From: Angustibacter luteus
Lineage (GTDB): Bacteria > Actinomycetota > Actinomycetes > Actinomycetales > Angustibacteraceae
Reading direction: 5' to 3'
Length of the DNA stretch: 64,000 bases
NCBI RefSeq assembly: GCF_039541115.1
Contig: NZ_BAABFP010000002.1
Location: 1,042,617 to 1,106,616 of the forward strand
Part shown: positions 1 to 9,141 of the stretch, one piece after another
Layout of the letters: each line of letters opens with the position of its first letter
How positions within the stretch are numbered: position 1 is the first letter of the stretch
Notes under the pieces: generated by a model
Databases searched by the model: none
Seen by the model: the letters and a program-made list of their open reading frames with translations, nothing else
What the model was told of the DNA's origin: nothing
Made by a program: the position numbers and the translations under genes

Positions 1-257
1 TCTCCGCCACCGCGGAAGCCGGTGACCGCTTCGGTGCGGTCCTCGGGCTCGGCGCCGGCGGCTACCTGCCGGCCCAGCCCTACCCCCAGGGGCAGCCACC
101 CACGGAGCTGCTGATCTCGGTCCCCGGCGAGGACGTGGGCAGCAAGGTCGATGCGGGCGTGTTCCACACGTTGATCGTCGACCTCGTGACCGGCATCGAC
201 TTCGGCGGAGCGGCCGGGACCGCGTTCGGCAGCGTGTTCGCCGGCTCGGCGAGCTGA
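1..257 (+). CDS. FG-GAP repeat (integrin-alpha-like) surface protein, C-terminal fragment
   Basis: Only the last ~84 codons are inside the window; the gene starts upstream. The reading frame begins at base 3 and stops at TGA 255-257. The visible peptide contains AGDRFGAVLGLG and, about 30 residues later, LLISVPGEDVG, which is the typical rhythm of an FG-GAP/VCBS beta-propeller blade (Gly-Asp-x-Phe-Gly ... L-I-x-x-P-G-E-D). Such repeats occur in secreted calcium-binding propeller proteins of actinobacteria, often with esterase or adhesion roles. The signal peptide and remaining blades are not visible, so no specific function can be given. It converges on the nuoN gene with a 14-base gap. Confidence 0.6.
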   Translation, partial: SATAEAGDRFGAVLGLGAGGYLPAQPYPQGQPPTELLISVPGEDVGSKVDAGVFHTLIVDLVTGIDFGGAAGTAFGSVFAGSAS

Positions 258-271
258 GAGCCGGGCGTGGG

Positions 272-1747
272 TCAGCGCAGCGGCGACCCGGCCAGCAGAC
301 CGACGATCCCTTCGGGCAGTAGCGACAGCGCGATGCAGCCGGCCGCCGCGATGGACAGCGCCATCCGACCCGACATGGGCCCCGGGCTGGGCGGCTCGGC
401 CAGCTCGGGGCCAGCGGAGAACACCTGCACGGCCCACCGCAGGTAGACGGCCACGCCCAGCACCACGTTCGCCACCGCGGCCGCGACCAGCCACCAGGCG
501 CCGACGCCGATGACCGGGACCAGCGCGACGACCTTCGCGACCAGCCCGACCACACCCGGCGGCAGCCCGGCCAGGCAGAGCAGCCCGAAGGTGAGCACGA
601 GTGCCAGCCCGGGCGAGCGCCGCCACATCCCGGCGTAGGCGTCCAGGCGGTGCCCGGCGCCGTCCACTGCGGTGCGCGCGACCCGGGCGACGACGGCGAA
701 CACGGCGAGCGTGCCGGCCACGTAGGCGAACAGGTAGGCCACGGACGCCGCCACCGCCCCCGCCAGCCGGCTCTGCCCGACCGCTCCGGCCAGCGGCAAC
801 AGGACCCAGCCGGCCTGCGCCACGGTGGACCAGGCGAGCAGGCGCACGGCGCGGTCCTGGCGCAGCGCGACCAGGTTGCCGACCGTCATGGTGAGTGCGG
901 CGACGGCGCCGACCGGGACGGCCCAGTCGGCCGCGCGCTCCGGCGCGCCCAGGGCGAGTACCAGGACGACGGCCGCCAGCCCGGCCCCCTTCGAGACGGT
1001 CGACAGGAACGCAGCCACGGGCAGCGGGGCACCCGCGTAGGTGTCCGGCGTCCAGAGGTGGAACGGCACCAGGGACAGCTTGAACGCGGCCCCCGCGACC
1101 ACCAGCGCGAGCCCGAGGCCGTGCAGCAGCCGCAGATCCCCCAGCCGGTCCGACACCCCGGCTCCCAGCATCAGCGAACCGCTCGACGCGTACAGCAGGG
1201 CCAGCCCGAGGGCGAGCACGCCGAACGAGAGCACGGCCGTGAGCAGCAGCTTCACCCCGGCCTCGGCGCCGCGCCCGTCCCGCCGCAGGGCCACCAGACC
1301 GATGATGGGCAGCGACGCCGTCTCGAAGGCGACCGCGAACGTCGCCAGGTCCCGGGCGCCGGCCAGGGCACAGGCCCCCGCGGTGGCGGCGAGCAGCAGG
1401 AGCAGCAGCTCGGCCCGCGGCAGGGTCGGCTCCTGGTCGTCCGCGAGCGCCAGCAGCAGGCAGATCAGCGCGGACAGCAGGACGACGATCTGGATCGCGA
1501 ACGTGAGCCGGCTGGCCTCGTAGCCGCACGCGCCCGGCGAGGAGCAGAACGTCGCCCGGGTGCCGTTCGCCAACGGCGCCAGGGAGACGATGGCCACCAC
1601 CAGGGACAGCACGGCGACCACGTCCAGCACCCGACGTCCTCGCCCGCGCGGCAGGGCGGCGTCCACGGCGAGCACGATGACCGCGCCCGCCGCGGGAGCC
1701 AGCCACGGCAGCAGCGCGGCGACGTCGACGCCGGGGACGCCGCTCAC
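272..1747 (-). CDS. nuoN: NADH-quinone oxidoreductase-like subunit N (second complex I set)
   Basis: Antiporter-like proton-pumping membrane subunit of a complex I-type enzyme, about 491 residues and highly hydrophobic (around 14 membrane segments). The GTG at 1747 is chosen because it overlaps the nuoM stop in the GTGA style used along this operon; the open frame extends 22 codons further but into nuoM. Key channel residues are visible: Glu at about 142 in FAVAFETASLP and Lys at about 223 in AFKLSLVPFHLW, followed by the conserved TPDTYAGAP loop. These acid/lysine pairs are the expected proton-transfer residues of Nuo L/M/N-type subunits, so the pump looks intact. Last gene of the nuoBCHIJKLMN set. 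Confidence 0.93.
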   Translation of the reverse strand: MSGVPGVDVAALLPWLAPAAGAVIVLAVDAALPRGRGRRVLDVVAVLSLVVAIVSLAPLANGTRATFCSSPGACGYEASRLTFAIQIVVLLSALICLLLALADDQEPTLPRAELLLLLLAATAGACALAGARDLATFAVAFETASLPIIGLVALRRDGRGAEAGVKLLLTAVLSFGVLALGLALLYASSGSLMLGAGVSDRLGDLRLLHGLGLALVVAGAAFKLSLVPFHLWTPDTYAGAPLPVAAFLSTVSKGAGLAAVVLVLALGAPERAADWAVPVGAVAALTMTVGNLVALRQDRAVRLLAWSTVAQAGWVLLPLAGAVGQSRLAGAVAASVAYLFAYVAGTLAVFAVVARVARTAVDGAGHRLDAYAGMWRRSPGLALVLTFGLLCLAGLPPGVVGLVAKVVALVPVIGVGAWWLVAAAVANVVLGVAVYLRWAVQVFSAGPELAEPPSPGPMSGRMALSIAAAGCIALSLLPEGIVGLLAGSPLR

Positions 1748-3369
1748 ACGGACCCCTTGGCCAGGGCCAGCAGCGCCTGCACCGCCGGCTCGGTCATCCG
1801 CAGCAGCAGCCACGGCACCAGCCCCAGGACCACCGTGACGACCACCAAGGCCGTCCCCACCCAGAGCTCCGCCGCCGTAGCGTCCGAACGGATCGCACCG
1901 ATGGCTGCGATCGGTTCGGACGTCGTCGTTGGGGCAGCGGGTGGGGCCACGGGTGGGGCAGCGGGTGGTTCAGCCGGGACGCCGTGCCAGACCTTCCGCA
2001 GGACCCTCAGCAGGTACGCGGCGGCCAGCGCCGTGCCGACGACGGCGAGCACGGCCAGGGTCCGCCAGTAGGTCTCGTTGCCGCCGGCGGGCCCGGTCCA
2101 GGCCCCGTACACGGCGAGCAGCTCGCCCCAGAAGCCGGCCAGGCCGGGCAGCCCCAGGCCGGCGATGCAGCCGAGCGCCAGCAGCCCGCCGAGGTGCGGG
2201 TGGGCGTCGCGCAGGCCGGACCCGACCCGGTCCAGCAACCCGCTGCCGGACCGTTCCTTCAACCCGCCGGCCACCAGGAAGAGCAGGGCGGTGATCACGC
2301 CGTGCGCCACGTTCGCGAACAGCGCGCCCTGCAGCCCCTGCGCCGTCCCGGATGCGATGCCGAGCGCGACGAAACCCATGTGCGCCACCGACGAGAACGC
2401 GACCAGCCGCTTCAGGTCGCGCTCGACCAGGCAGACCAGACCACCCCACAGGATGCCCACCACGCCGAGCGCGCCGAGGTAGGGCGCGACCGCCGAGAAC
2501 CCTTGCGGCACAGCCGGGACGACGATCCGCACCATGCCGTAGCTGCCCATCTTGAGCAGCACACCGGCCAGCAGCACCGAGCCCACCGTCGGCGCGGCGG
2601 TGTGCGCACTAGGCAGCCAGGTGTGCAGCGGCCAGACCGGGACCTTGACCGCCAGCCCGGCGACCAGCAGGGCGGCGACGACCACCTGCTCGGGCCGGGT
2701 CATCCCGGTGCCGTGCGCGGCGGCCAGCTTCACGAGGTCGCTGGTCCCGCTGTCCAGCGCCAGCAGCAGGATGCCCAGCAGCATGACCGCGGACCCGAGC
2801 GCGGTGTACAGCACGAAGCGCGCGGCGGCGTCGCGTCGTCCGGCGTCGTCGTGCGGGTCGCCCCACCAGCGGATGATCGCCCACATCGGCACCAGCACGA
2901 TCTCGAAGGCCACGAAGAACAGGACGACGTCCGCGGCCGTGAAGGTGGCCAGCGCCCCACCTTCGACGGCCAGCAGGGCGACGACCAGCGAGCGCCTCGA
3001 GCCGGTCGGCGCGCTCTCCCCGCTCGCCACCGCCTCGGGGGTGGGCACCGGCGACTGCAGCGTGGCGTGCACGGTCACGGCCACCCCGAGAGCCGCGGTG
3101 AGGACGATCAGCGGCCAGCTGATCCCGTCGACGGTGAGGTGCAGCCGGACGCCCAGGGTCGGGATCCACGGCCAGTCGACCTCGAGCGCCGGTCCCGGCC
3201 CCTGCCAGGGACGCGCGGCCAGCATCAGCAGGCTGAACAGCAGCACGACCGCACTGGTGACGATGCCGGTCGCGGCGGCGATCTGCTCGCCGAGCGCCCG
3301 GGGTACGAGCAGCAGTCCGATCGCCACCACCAGGGGCAGTCCGACGACGAGCAGCAGCAGGTCGCTCAT
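1744..3369 (-). CDS. nuoM: NADH-quinone oxidoreductase-like subunit M (second complex I set)
   Basis: Antiporter-like proton-translocating subunit, 541 residues. The ATG at 3369 overlaps the nuoL stop (ATGA); open frame upstream of it is merely antisense-compatible sequence inside nuoL. Glu at about 156 (FFVAFEIVLVPMW) and Lys at about 242 (AVKVPVWPLHTWLP), with a further Lys in LLKMGSYGM, match the channel residues of NuoM. The loop after HTWLP reads SAHTAAPT where most relatives have DAH, a small deviation. This protein is clearly diverged from the NuoM of the complete operon at 24357-25889, so the two are old paralogues rather than a recent duplication. Confidence 0.94.
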   Translation of the reverse strand: MSDLLLLVVGLPLVVAIGLLLVPRALGEQIAAATGIVTSAVVLLFSLLMLAARPWQGPGPALEVDWPWIPTLGVRLHLTVDGISWPLIVLTAALGVAVTVHATLQSPVPTPEAVASGESAPTGSRRSLVVALLAVEGGALATFTAADVVLFFVAFEIVLVPMWAIIRWWGDPHDDAGRRDAAARFVLYTALGSAVMLLGILLLALDSGTSDLVKLAAAHGTGMTRPEQVVVAALLVAGLAVKVPVWPLHTWLPSAHTAAPTVGSVLLAGVLLKMGSYGMVRIVVPAVPQGFSAVAPYLGALGVVGILWGGLVCLVERDLKRLVAFSSVAHMGFVALGIASGTAQGLQGALFANVAHGVITALLFLVAGGLKERSGSGLLDRVGSGLRDAHPHLGGLLALGCIAGLGLPGLAGFWGELLAVYGAWTGPAGGNETYWRTLAVLAVVGTALAAAYLLRVLRKVWHGVPAEPPAAPPVAPPAAPTTTSEPIAAIGAIRSDATAAELWVGTALVVVTVVLGLVPWLLLRMTEPAVQALLALAKGSV

Positions 3370-5291
3370 CGCAGCCCCACCCCCACCACGACGGCCACGA
3401 CGGTGCCCGCCACCAGCCAGGTCAGGTAGCCGGTGGTGGCGCCGGTCTGCATGCGCCGCAACGCGATCCCGGCCCACCGGCTCGCAGTCGCGGACCCGCG
3501 GACGTAGGCGTCGACGACGTCCCGGTCCCCGGCAGTGACCAGTCGGGCCAGCGCGCGCACGGGCCGCACCACCAGCCGGTCCTGCGCGGCGTCCAACCCG
3601 AACCCGGCGACCAGCACCCGGGTCAGCCGGGCCGGCAGCACGGACGCCGGATCGCCGACCCGCCCGGCCAGCGCGAACGTCGCCAGCACGCCACCGATCG
3701 CCACGACCGCGCCGAGCACGGCCGTGGGGACGCCGAGGTGCACCGTGCCCGGCACGACCGGCCAGAGCAGCAGCAGCCCACCGAGCACCGTCGGCACGGC
3801 GAGCACCAGCAGCGGCACCGTCATCGCCAGCGGCACCGGCGTGACCGCGACGGCTCCGCCTTCGGCCGCCTCGACGGCCTGCTCGGTCGCGACGGCGGAC
3901 TCGCTCTCGACCTCCGCCAGGTCCTCGTGGGCCTCGGCGGGCGTGTCGCGGACCACCAGCCACCACGTCCGCGCGCAGTAGGCGGCCGTGACCAGCGCGG
4001 TGACGAGTGCGGTGACCAGCACCAGCACCGCGGCCCACGGCTGACCGCCGTGCACCCCTTCCTCCGCCGCGCCGAGCACGGCCTCCTTCGACCAGTACCC
4101 GGACAGCGGCGGCACCCCGGCAAGCGACGCGAGCCCGAGGCTGAACAGCACTGCTACCAGCGGGGAGCGGCGCCCGGCGCCGGCCAGGTCCCCCATCGCG
4201 GTGCTGTGCACCTGGTGGGCCAGCGCACCGGCGGACAGGAACAGCAGCGCCTTGAAGCCCGCGTGCGAGAGCAGGTGCAGCAGGGACGGCTCGGGCCCGA
4301 GCTCGGGCGTCGTGACGGCCAAGGCAGCAAGCAGGTAGGCGACCTGGCTGATCGTCGACCAGGCGAGCACCCGCTTGAGGTCCGTCTGCACGCAGGCGAT
4401 CAGCGCCGAGCCCAGCATCGTGATGGCCGTGACCACTGCGAGCGTGCCGCGCGCGGCCGGAGCGGCGAGCAGCAGCGGCAGCAGCCGGGCCAGGACGACG
4501 CCACCGGCCGCGACCATCGTGGCCGCGTGGATGAGAGCGGAGACCGGGGTCGGGCCCTCCATCGCGTCCGGCAGCCACGTGTGCAGCGGGAACTGGGCGG
4601 ACTTGCCGATCACCCCGACCAGGAGCAGCAGCGCGGCCGCGGTCAGGGTGGTGGTGCCGAGCGACTCCAGCGTGCGCGGCCGCAGCAGGACGCTGATGGA
4701 CGTCGTCCCGCTGGCGACCCAGAGGACGATGATCCCGAGGACGAACCCGATGTCGCCGACCCGGGTGACCAGGAACGCCTTGACCGCGGCCGCCCGGGCG
4801 GCCTCGCGCTCGCTCTCGTGCCCCACCAGCAGGTAGGAGCACAGACCCATGACCTCCCAGCCGATGAGCAGCAGGATCAGGTCGTCGGCCTGCACCACCA
4901 CGAGCATCGCCGCGGTGAACAGCGAGACGGTCGCGGCGAACGCGCGGTAGCGCGGGTCCTTGGCCTGGTACGCGGTCGAGTAGACCTGCACGCAGAGCGC
5001 GACCGTGGTGACCATGACGGCGACCAGGGCGCTGAGCCGGTCGGCTCGGACGGCGAGCTCGATCGTCCCCGCACCGGTCGGCACGGGTGGCAGCAGCGGG
5101 ACGTTCACCGCGAAGTGCCCGTTCGCGGTGGCGACCAGCTCCCCCACTGCCGCAACGAGAGCCGCCGCGGTGCCGGCGATCGCGACGGTGGCCTGGGCGG
5201 CCCGTTCGCGGCGCGGCAGCAGCAGGGTGCAGAGCGCGGCGAACGCGGGCAGCAGGACGACGAGCCGCGCCGCGCCGGCCACGGCGCTCAC
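3366..5291 (-). CDS. nuoL: NADH-quinone oxidoreductase-like subunit L (second complex I set)
   Basis: Largest antiporter-like subunit, 641 residues, carrying the distal proton channel and, by family analogy, the long lateral helix that clamps M and N. Glu at about 146 (LIGWEVMGLCSYL) and Lys at about 230 ([26 protein letters not shown]) are the canonical proton-channel residues. The C-terminal ~130 residues include a hydrophobic helix and the region expected for the lateral helix. The start codon overlaps the nuoK stop. Sequence is fully NuoL-like rather than Mrp/MnhA-like because it sits in a J-K-L-M-N gene order and has the [17 protein letters not shown] signature. Confidence 0.94.
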   Translation of the reverse strand: MSAVAGAARLVVLLPAFAALCTLLLPRRERAAQATVAIAGTAAALVAAVGELVATANGHFAVNVPLLPPVPTGAGTIELAVRADRLSALVAVMVTTVALCVQVYSTAYQAKDPRYRAFAATVSLFTAAMLVVVQADDLILLLIGWEVMGLCSYLLVGHESEREAARAAAVKAFLVTRVGDIGFVLGIIVLWVASGTTSISVLLRPRTLESLGTTTLTAAALLLLVGVIGKSAQFPLHTWLPDAMEGPTPVSALIHAATMVAAGGVVLARLLPLLLAAPAARGTLAVVTAITMLGSALIACVQTDLKRVLAWSTISQVAYLLAALAVTTPELGPEPSLLHLLSHAGFKALLFLSAGALAHQVHSTAMGDLAGAGRRSPLVAVLFSLGLASLAGVPPLSGYWSKEAVLGAAEEGVHGGQPWAAVLVLVTALVTALVTAAYCARTWWLVVRDTPAEAHEDLAEVESESAVATEQAVEAAEGGAVAVTPVPLAMTVPLLVLAVPTVLGGLLLLWPVVPGTVHLGVPTAVLGAVVAIGGVLATFALAGRVGDPASVLPARLTRVLVAGFGLDAAQDRLVVRPVRALARLVTAGDRDVVDAYVRGSATASRWAGIALRRMQTGATTGYLTWLVAGTVVAVVVGVGLR

Positions 5292-5644
5292 CGGGCCTCC
5301 ACGTCGCCGGTCATCGCACGGTTCTCGGTGAGGTCACGGTTCTCGCCGAGGTCACGGGCCGCCTGCAGGTCGACATCCCCGCGCCGCCGGAACAGCAGCA
5401 TCACGGCAGCGAGCGCCACGCCGACCTCGGCGGCTGCGATCGTGATCACGAAGACCGCGAGCGACTGCCCCCCGTGCAGCTCGTCCCGGTACGCCGCGTC
5501 GAAAGTGACCAGCAGCAGGTTCGCCGCGTTCAGGATCAGCTCGAGGCCGATCAGCACCAGCACCGCGTTGCGCCGGGCGAGGACGCCGTAGACACCGGTG
5601 CCCGCCAGGACAGCGGCCAGCAGCATGGGCAGCGCGAGGTGCAT
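5288..5644 (-). CDS. nuoK: NADH-quinone oxidoreductase-like subunit K (second complex I set)
   Basis: Small three-helix membrane subunit, 118 residues, about 20 longer than the NuoK of the complete operon because of a charged tail rich in Glu, Asn and Arg. Glu35 (LIGLELILNAANLLLV) and Glu73 (IAAAEVGVALAAV) are the two buried glutamates needed for proton transfer in NuoK. The ATG at 5644 shares one base with the nuoJ stop (TGATG). The hydrophilic tail (roughly residues 87-118) contains a near-repeat, DLGENRDLTENR, that I cannot assign. Confidence 0.93.
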   Translation of the reverse strand: MHLALPMLLAAVLAGTGVYGVLARRNAVLVLIGLELILNAANLLLVTFDAAYRDELHGGQSLAVFVITIAAAEVGVALAAVMLLFRRRGDVDLQAARDLGENRDLTENRAMTGDVEAR

Positions 5645-6153
5645 CAGTGCTCCCGGTCCTCGCGGGACAGCACGAGGGCGCTGACCAGCGCGGCGAGGAG
5701 CAGCAGCGACAACAGCTCGAACGGCAGCGCCCAGGCGCCGAACAGCGAGCGCGCAAGTGGTTGTGCCGCACCACGTTCGGGGTCGATGACGACCTCGCGG
5801 CCGCGGACGGCGTACACCAGTGCGGTGCCGAGCAGCCCGGTCACGCAGATCCCGGCGACGGCTGCGGCGACGCGCTGCGGCCAGGGCGCGTCCACCTCGG
5901 CGGAACGCCCGATCGGGGCGCGCGTCAGCATCAGCGCGAACAGCACCAGGACGACGACGGCACCGACGTACACCAGCACCTGGACGAGGGCGACGACCTC
6001 GGCGCCGAGCACCAGGTAGCAGCCGGCGAGAGCGCCCAGCGCGGTGACCAGCCAGAGCGCCGCGTGCACCACCTGGCGGGTGGTGACCGCGAGGATCCCG
6101 GCCGCCGCCGTGAGCAGCCCGAGCAGGCTGAACAGCACGTCGCGGGTCGTCAC
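5644..6153 (-). CDS. nuoJ: NADH-quinone oxidoreductase-like subunit J (second complex I set)
   Basis: Five-helix membrane subunit, 169 residues, which in complex I lines the E-channel joining the quinone site to the proton pumps. The signature stretch around [20 protein letters not shown], with the conserved Tyr-x-Gly, is clear at about residues 54-73. GTG at 6153 overlaps the nuoI stop (GTGA). It is much shorter than the paralogue in the complete operon (271 residues), which carries a long hydrophilic C-terminus that is absent here. Confidence 0.92.
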   Translation of the reverse strand: MTTRDVLFSLLGLLTAAAGILAVTTRQVVHAALWLVTALGALAGCYLVLGAEVVALVQVLVYVGAVVVLVLFALMLTRAPIGRSAEVDAPWPQRVAAAVAGICVTGLLGTALVYAVRGREVVIDPERGAAQPLARSLFGAWALPFELLSLLLLAALVSALVLSREDREH

Positions 6154-6788
6154 GAGTCGTCCCGGGCGGGCTCGCTCGCTGAGTCGGCCGGCGTCTCGGC
6201 CTGCGGGGCGGCCTGCGGGGCGACGGGACGTCGGGGCCGGGCCGGCCGAGTCGCCGCAGCCACCTCCTTGGGCTCTGCTGCACCAGGGTCGACGGCGGGC
6301 GGCGCCGGCACGGTGGCCATCCACTCGCCGAGCCGCTCCTTGCCGTGCAGCAGGTCGCGGATGTCGGTCTCGGCGTACTCGAACTCGGGGCTCCAGTGCA
6401 GCGCGTCGAACGGGCAGACCTCGATGCAGATGCCGCAGTACATGCAGAGCGAGAAGTCGATGTCGAAGCGTTCCAGCACGTTGCGCTGCCGCTCCCGGCC
6501 ACCCTCGGTCGTCGCGGGCAGCGTCTGCTTGCTCGAGTCGATGTAGATGCACCAGTCCGGGCACTCGCGGGCGCACAGCATGCAGACCGTGCAGTTCTCC
6601 TCGAGCAGCGCGATCACGCCGCGGCTGCGCGGCGGCAGGTCGGGGGCGACGTCCGGGTACTCGTGGGTATGGCTCGGGGTGGCCAGCGTGCGCGCGGTGA
6701 CCGCCATGCCCTTCAGCAGGCCGGGCAGCGAGCGTCCGCGACGTCCGCCCTCGTCGGGGGCCGGTGCGTCAGGCTCGCGCTCATCCAC
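6150..6788 (-). CDS. nuoI: NADH-quinone oxidoreductase-like subunit I, two [4Fe-4S] clusters (second complex I set)
   Basis: Peripheral iron-sulfur subunit of 212 residues that passes electrons toward NuoB. Two ferredoxin motifs are intact: Cys66/69/72/76 ([12 protein letters not shown]) and Cys115/118/121/125 ([12 protein letters not shown]), i.e. clusters N6a and N6b. The last ~45 residues are a low-complexity Ala/Pro/Arg tail not needed for the fold. In an enzyme lacking NuoE/F/G, this is the most exposed cluster pair and the plausible entry point for electrons from ferredoxin; that role is inference. The gene stands 27 bases after nuoH. Confidence 0.93.
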   Translation of the reverse strand: MDEREPDAPAPDEGGRRGRSLPGLLKGMAVTARTLATPSHTHEYPDVAPDLPPRSRGVIALLEENCTVCMLCARECPDWCIYIDSSKQTLPATTEGGRERQRNVLERFDIDFSLCMYCGICIEVCPFDALHWSPEFEYAETDIRDLLHGKERLGEWMATVPAPPAVDPGAAEPKEVAAATRPARPRRPVAPQAAPQAETPADSASEPARDDS

Positions 6789-6815
6789 GGCAGCATCCTG
6801 TCAGGCTCATCGGGC

Positions 6816-7775
6816 TCATCCCATCGCCACGACGACGACGGAGGTGATCGCGAGCTGCAGCAGCGCCAGCGGGACCAGCACCTTCCAGGCCAGCAGCTGC
6901 AGCTGGTCCTCACGGAGCCGCGGCCAGGCGACCCGGATCCAGATCACCAGCACGGCCACGACACCGGTCTTGAGCAGTGTCCACAGCCAGCCGAGCTGGT
7001 CGCTGAACGGTCCCTGCCAGGCGCCCAGGAACAGCACCGCGGTCAGCGCCGACAGGACGACGATCCCGGCGTACTCGCTGAGCAGGAAGAACGCGAAGCG
7101 CAGGCCGGTGTACTCGGTGTACGGCCCGAACACGATCTCGGAGTCGGCCACCGGCATGTCGAACGGCGGTCGGGTGATCTCCGCGACGCCGCCCACCACG
7201 AAGCAGACCAGGGCGGGCAGCTGCCAGATGAGCCACCACGGCTGCCAGGCCTCGCCGATGCCCGTCAGCGACAACGTCCCGGCCGCCATCGCGACGCTGC
7301 TGGCCGCCAGCACGATCGGCAGCTCGTAGGACAGCAGCTGGGCAGCCGTCCGCAGCCCGCCGAGCAGCGCGTACTTGTTCGCGCTGCTCCAGCCGGCCAT
7401 CAACGTGCCGAGCACCCCGACCGCGCTGACCGCGAGGACGAAGAGCAGCCCGGCGTCCAGGTCGGCACCGACCACGCCCGGCGCGAGCGGGATCGCCACC
7501 ATCGCCACCAGGTACGGCACCAGCGCGATGGCCGGGGCGAGCCGGAAGACCTTGCCGTCCGCGGCCGCCGGGGTGATGTCCTCCTTCTGCAGGAACTTCA
7601 CGCCGTCCGCGACGAGCTGGGCCCAGCCGTGGAACCCACCGGCGTACATCGGCCCGAGCCGGCCCTGCATGTGCGCCATCACCTTGTGCTCGGTCTGCCC
7701 GACGAGCAGCGGTAGCACCAGGAACGCGGCCAGCACGCCGACCACCCGCACGAGGGTCTCGACGACCTCACTCAT
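6816..7775 (-). CDS. nuoH: NADH-quinone oxidoreductase-like subunit H, diverged quinone-channel subunit (second complex I set)
   Basis: Eight-helix membrane subunit, 319 residues, that forms the floor of the quinone chamber. ATG at 7775 overlaps the nuoC end by 8 bases. It is recognisable (ADGVKFLQKEDITP, RPPFDMPVADSEIV, EYTGLRFAFFLLSEY) but deviates where NuoH is usually strict: EHKVMAHMQGRLGPMYAG replaces the usual ER-K-V-x-x-R-x-Q-x-R-x-GPN pattern seen in the paralogue at 29603-30946 ([18 protein letters not shown]), and ADSEIVFGPYTEY replaces [14 protein letters not shown]. These changes face the quinone tunnel and E-channel in known structures, so the site may be altered to fit a different partner. 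Confidence 0.92.
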   Translation of the reverse strand: MSEVVETLVRVVGVLAAFLVLPLLVGQTEHKVMAHMQGRLGPMYAGGFHGWAQLVADGVKFLQKEDITPAAADGKVFRLAPAIALVPYLVAMVAIPLAPGVVGADLDAGLLFVLAVSAVGVLGTLMAGWSSANKYALLGGLRTAAQLLSYELPIVLAASSVAMAAGTLSLTGIGEAWQPWWLIWQLPALVCFVVGGVAEITRPPFDMPVADSEIVFGPYTEYTGLRFAFFLLSEYAGIVVLSALTAVLFLGAWQGPFSDQLGWLWTLLKTGVVAVLVIWIRVAWPRLREDQLQLLAWKVLVPLALLQLAITSVVVVAMG

Positions 7776-8379
7776 CGCGCGGCCCCCACTGCTGGTCGGG
7801 CACGCCCGGGGGGAGCATCTTGCGGCGGGACGGCGAGGTGCCGGCGTCGCTCTCACCCGGCTCCTTCGCGCCGGGCCACGGCTTGCTGGCCCGCGCGGCC
7901 AGCACGAAGGACTTGCGCAGCGGCGTGCCCTCGAAGCCGTCAGGCAGCAGCAGCGGGCGCAGACCGAGATCCGTGCCGTCCTGGAACCCACTGAAGTCCA
8001 GCCCGAACATCTCGTGCGTCTCGCGCTCGTGCCACGCCGCCCCGGGCCACAGGTCGCTCACGCTGGCCAGCGTGGCCGAGTCGGCTGGCACCCGGGTGCG
8101 CAGCAGCAGCCGCGCCACCCCGCCGTCCGGCAACGGGATCGAGCACGCCAGGTGGACGACGACGTCGACCGCGGCGGGGTCGACCTCAGGCTCGTCGACG
8201 GCGGACAGCCAGTCGAAGAAGTCCAGCCCCAGCTCGTCGCGCGCCCAGCCGAGCGCGTCGTGCCAGCGCTCGACGGGCACGTCGAGACACACGGTGCCCT
8301 GGCCGTCCGCGGAGGCGAGCAGGTCGTCCAGCCCGAGAGCCGCGGCGAGGCGTTCGCCCGCGTCCTGCGGGCTGCTCAC
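7768..8379 (-). CDS. nuoC: NADH-quinone oxidoreductase-like subunit C (second complex I set)
   Basis: Peripheral subunit of 203 residues that in complex I packs NuoB, NuoD and NuoI together. The hallmark [14 protein letters not shown] (Trp-His-Glu-Arg-Glu, then MFG) lies near residues 110-123. GTG at 8379 overlaps the nuoB stop. The C-terminal ~40 residues form a Ser/Pro/Gly-rich tail (ending [10 protein letters not shown]). It is followed directly by nuoH: no NuoD is fused to it and no nuoD gene follows, although NuoC and NuoD normally work as a pair. Confidence 0.92.
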   Translation of the reverse strand: MSSPQDAGERLAAALGLDDLLASADGQGTVCLDVPVERWHDALGWARDELGLDFFDWLSAVDEPEVDPAAVDVVVHLACSIPLPDGGVARLLLRTRVPADSATLASVSDLWPGAAWHERETHEMFGLDFSGFQDGTDLGLRPLLLPDGFEGTPLRKSFVLAARASKPWPGAKEPGESDAGTSPSRRKMLPPGVPDQQWGPRDE

Positions 8380-8981
8380 GAGCCGGTTCCGGCGGGCGCC
8401 AGCGGACCGCCGTCGTCCGGGCCGACCAGCGGGCGGCTCACCTGCGCGGCGGAGACCGGACGACGTCGCGCCGCGATCGCTGCCCCGCTGAGCGACTCGC
8501 CGGCGATCTTCTCCTGCAGGCGCAGGATGCCGTGCAGCAGGCCCTCCGGCCGGGGCGGGCACCCCGGGACGTACACGTCGACCGGGATCAGCTGGTCGAC
8601 ACCCTTGGTGACGCAGTACGAGTCCCAGTAGGGGCCGCCGGAGTTGCTGCAGGCACCGAACGAGATGACGTACTTCGGCTCGGGCATCTGGTCGTAGAGC
8701 CGCTTGATCGCGGGGGCCATCTTGTCCGTGACGGTGCCGCTGACCACCATCAGGTCGGCCTGCCGCGGCCCGGGTGCGAACGGGATCACGCCGAGCCGGA
8801 TGAAGTCGTGCCGAGCCATGGACGCCGCGATGAACTCGATCGCGCAGCAGGCCAGGCCGAAGTTGAACACCCACAGGCTGTACCGGCGGCCCCAGTTCAG
8901 CACCAGCCGCAGCGGGCGCGGCGCCGCCTCGGACAGGGGCCCCACGCGCGGCGCAGGCAGGTCGACAGCCACGGCGCTCAC
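8376..8981 (-). CDS. nuoB: NADH-quinone oxidoreductase-like subunit B, N2 cluster (second complex I set)
   Basis: Holds the terminal [4Fe-4S] cluster N2 that donates electrons to quinone. About 201 residues from the GTG at 8981; an upstream extension of the frame would run into the divergent transporter gene and is rejected. All four cluster ligands are present: adjacent Cys45-Cys46 ([10 protein letters not shown]), Cys111 (FGACSNSGG) and Cys141 ([10 protein letters not shown]). First gene of this operon block; its usual upstream partner nuoA is missing here and lies ~6.9 kb away at 15890-16258. The 160-base divergent gap to the ABC transporter should hold its promoter. Confidence 0.94.
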   Translation of the reverse strand: MSAVAVDLPAPRVGPLSEAAPRPLRLVLNWGRRYSLWVFNFGLACCAIEFIAASMARHDFIRLGVIPFAPGPRQADLMVVSGTVTDKMAPAIKRLYDQMPEPKYVISFGACSNSGGPYWDSYCVTKGVDQLIPVDVYVPGCPPRPEGLLHGILRLQEKIAGESLSGAAIAARRRPVSAAQVSRPLVGPDDGGPLAPAGTGS

Positions 8982-9141
8982 CCTAGCGCCGCGCCGGGCG
9001 CGTCCGCGGTGCCGCACCGATCGGGGCACTTCACCGCAAAGCGTGGACGCATCGTCCGGCATCTGAGACGGTTTCCAGGGGCGTGAACCCCCGCTCGTAC
9101 CGTGGTCGCTGCCCCGCCTCGCCACACACCCGGAGTTCCCC

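Noticed and set aside
650..2071. Long open frame on the plus strand opposite nuoN/nuoM
   Set aside because: Translation is Gln/Arg/Gly/His-rich and without domains; it mirrors the codon bias of the nuo genes on the other strand, as do similar frames opposite most genes here.
272..8981. Interpretation of the second nuo set as an Mrp antiporter or membrane-bound hydrogenase
   Set aside because: It has NuoA, NuoC, NuoH and NuoI homologues and no MnhE/F/G genes or hydrogenase large subunit with nickel-binding Cys pairs.
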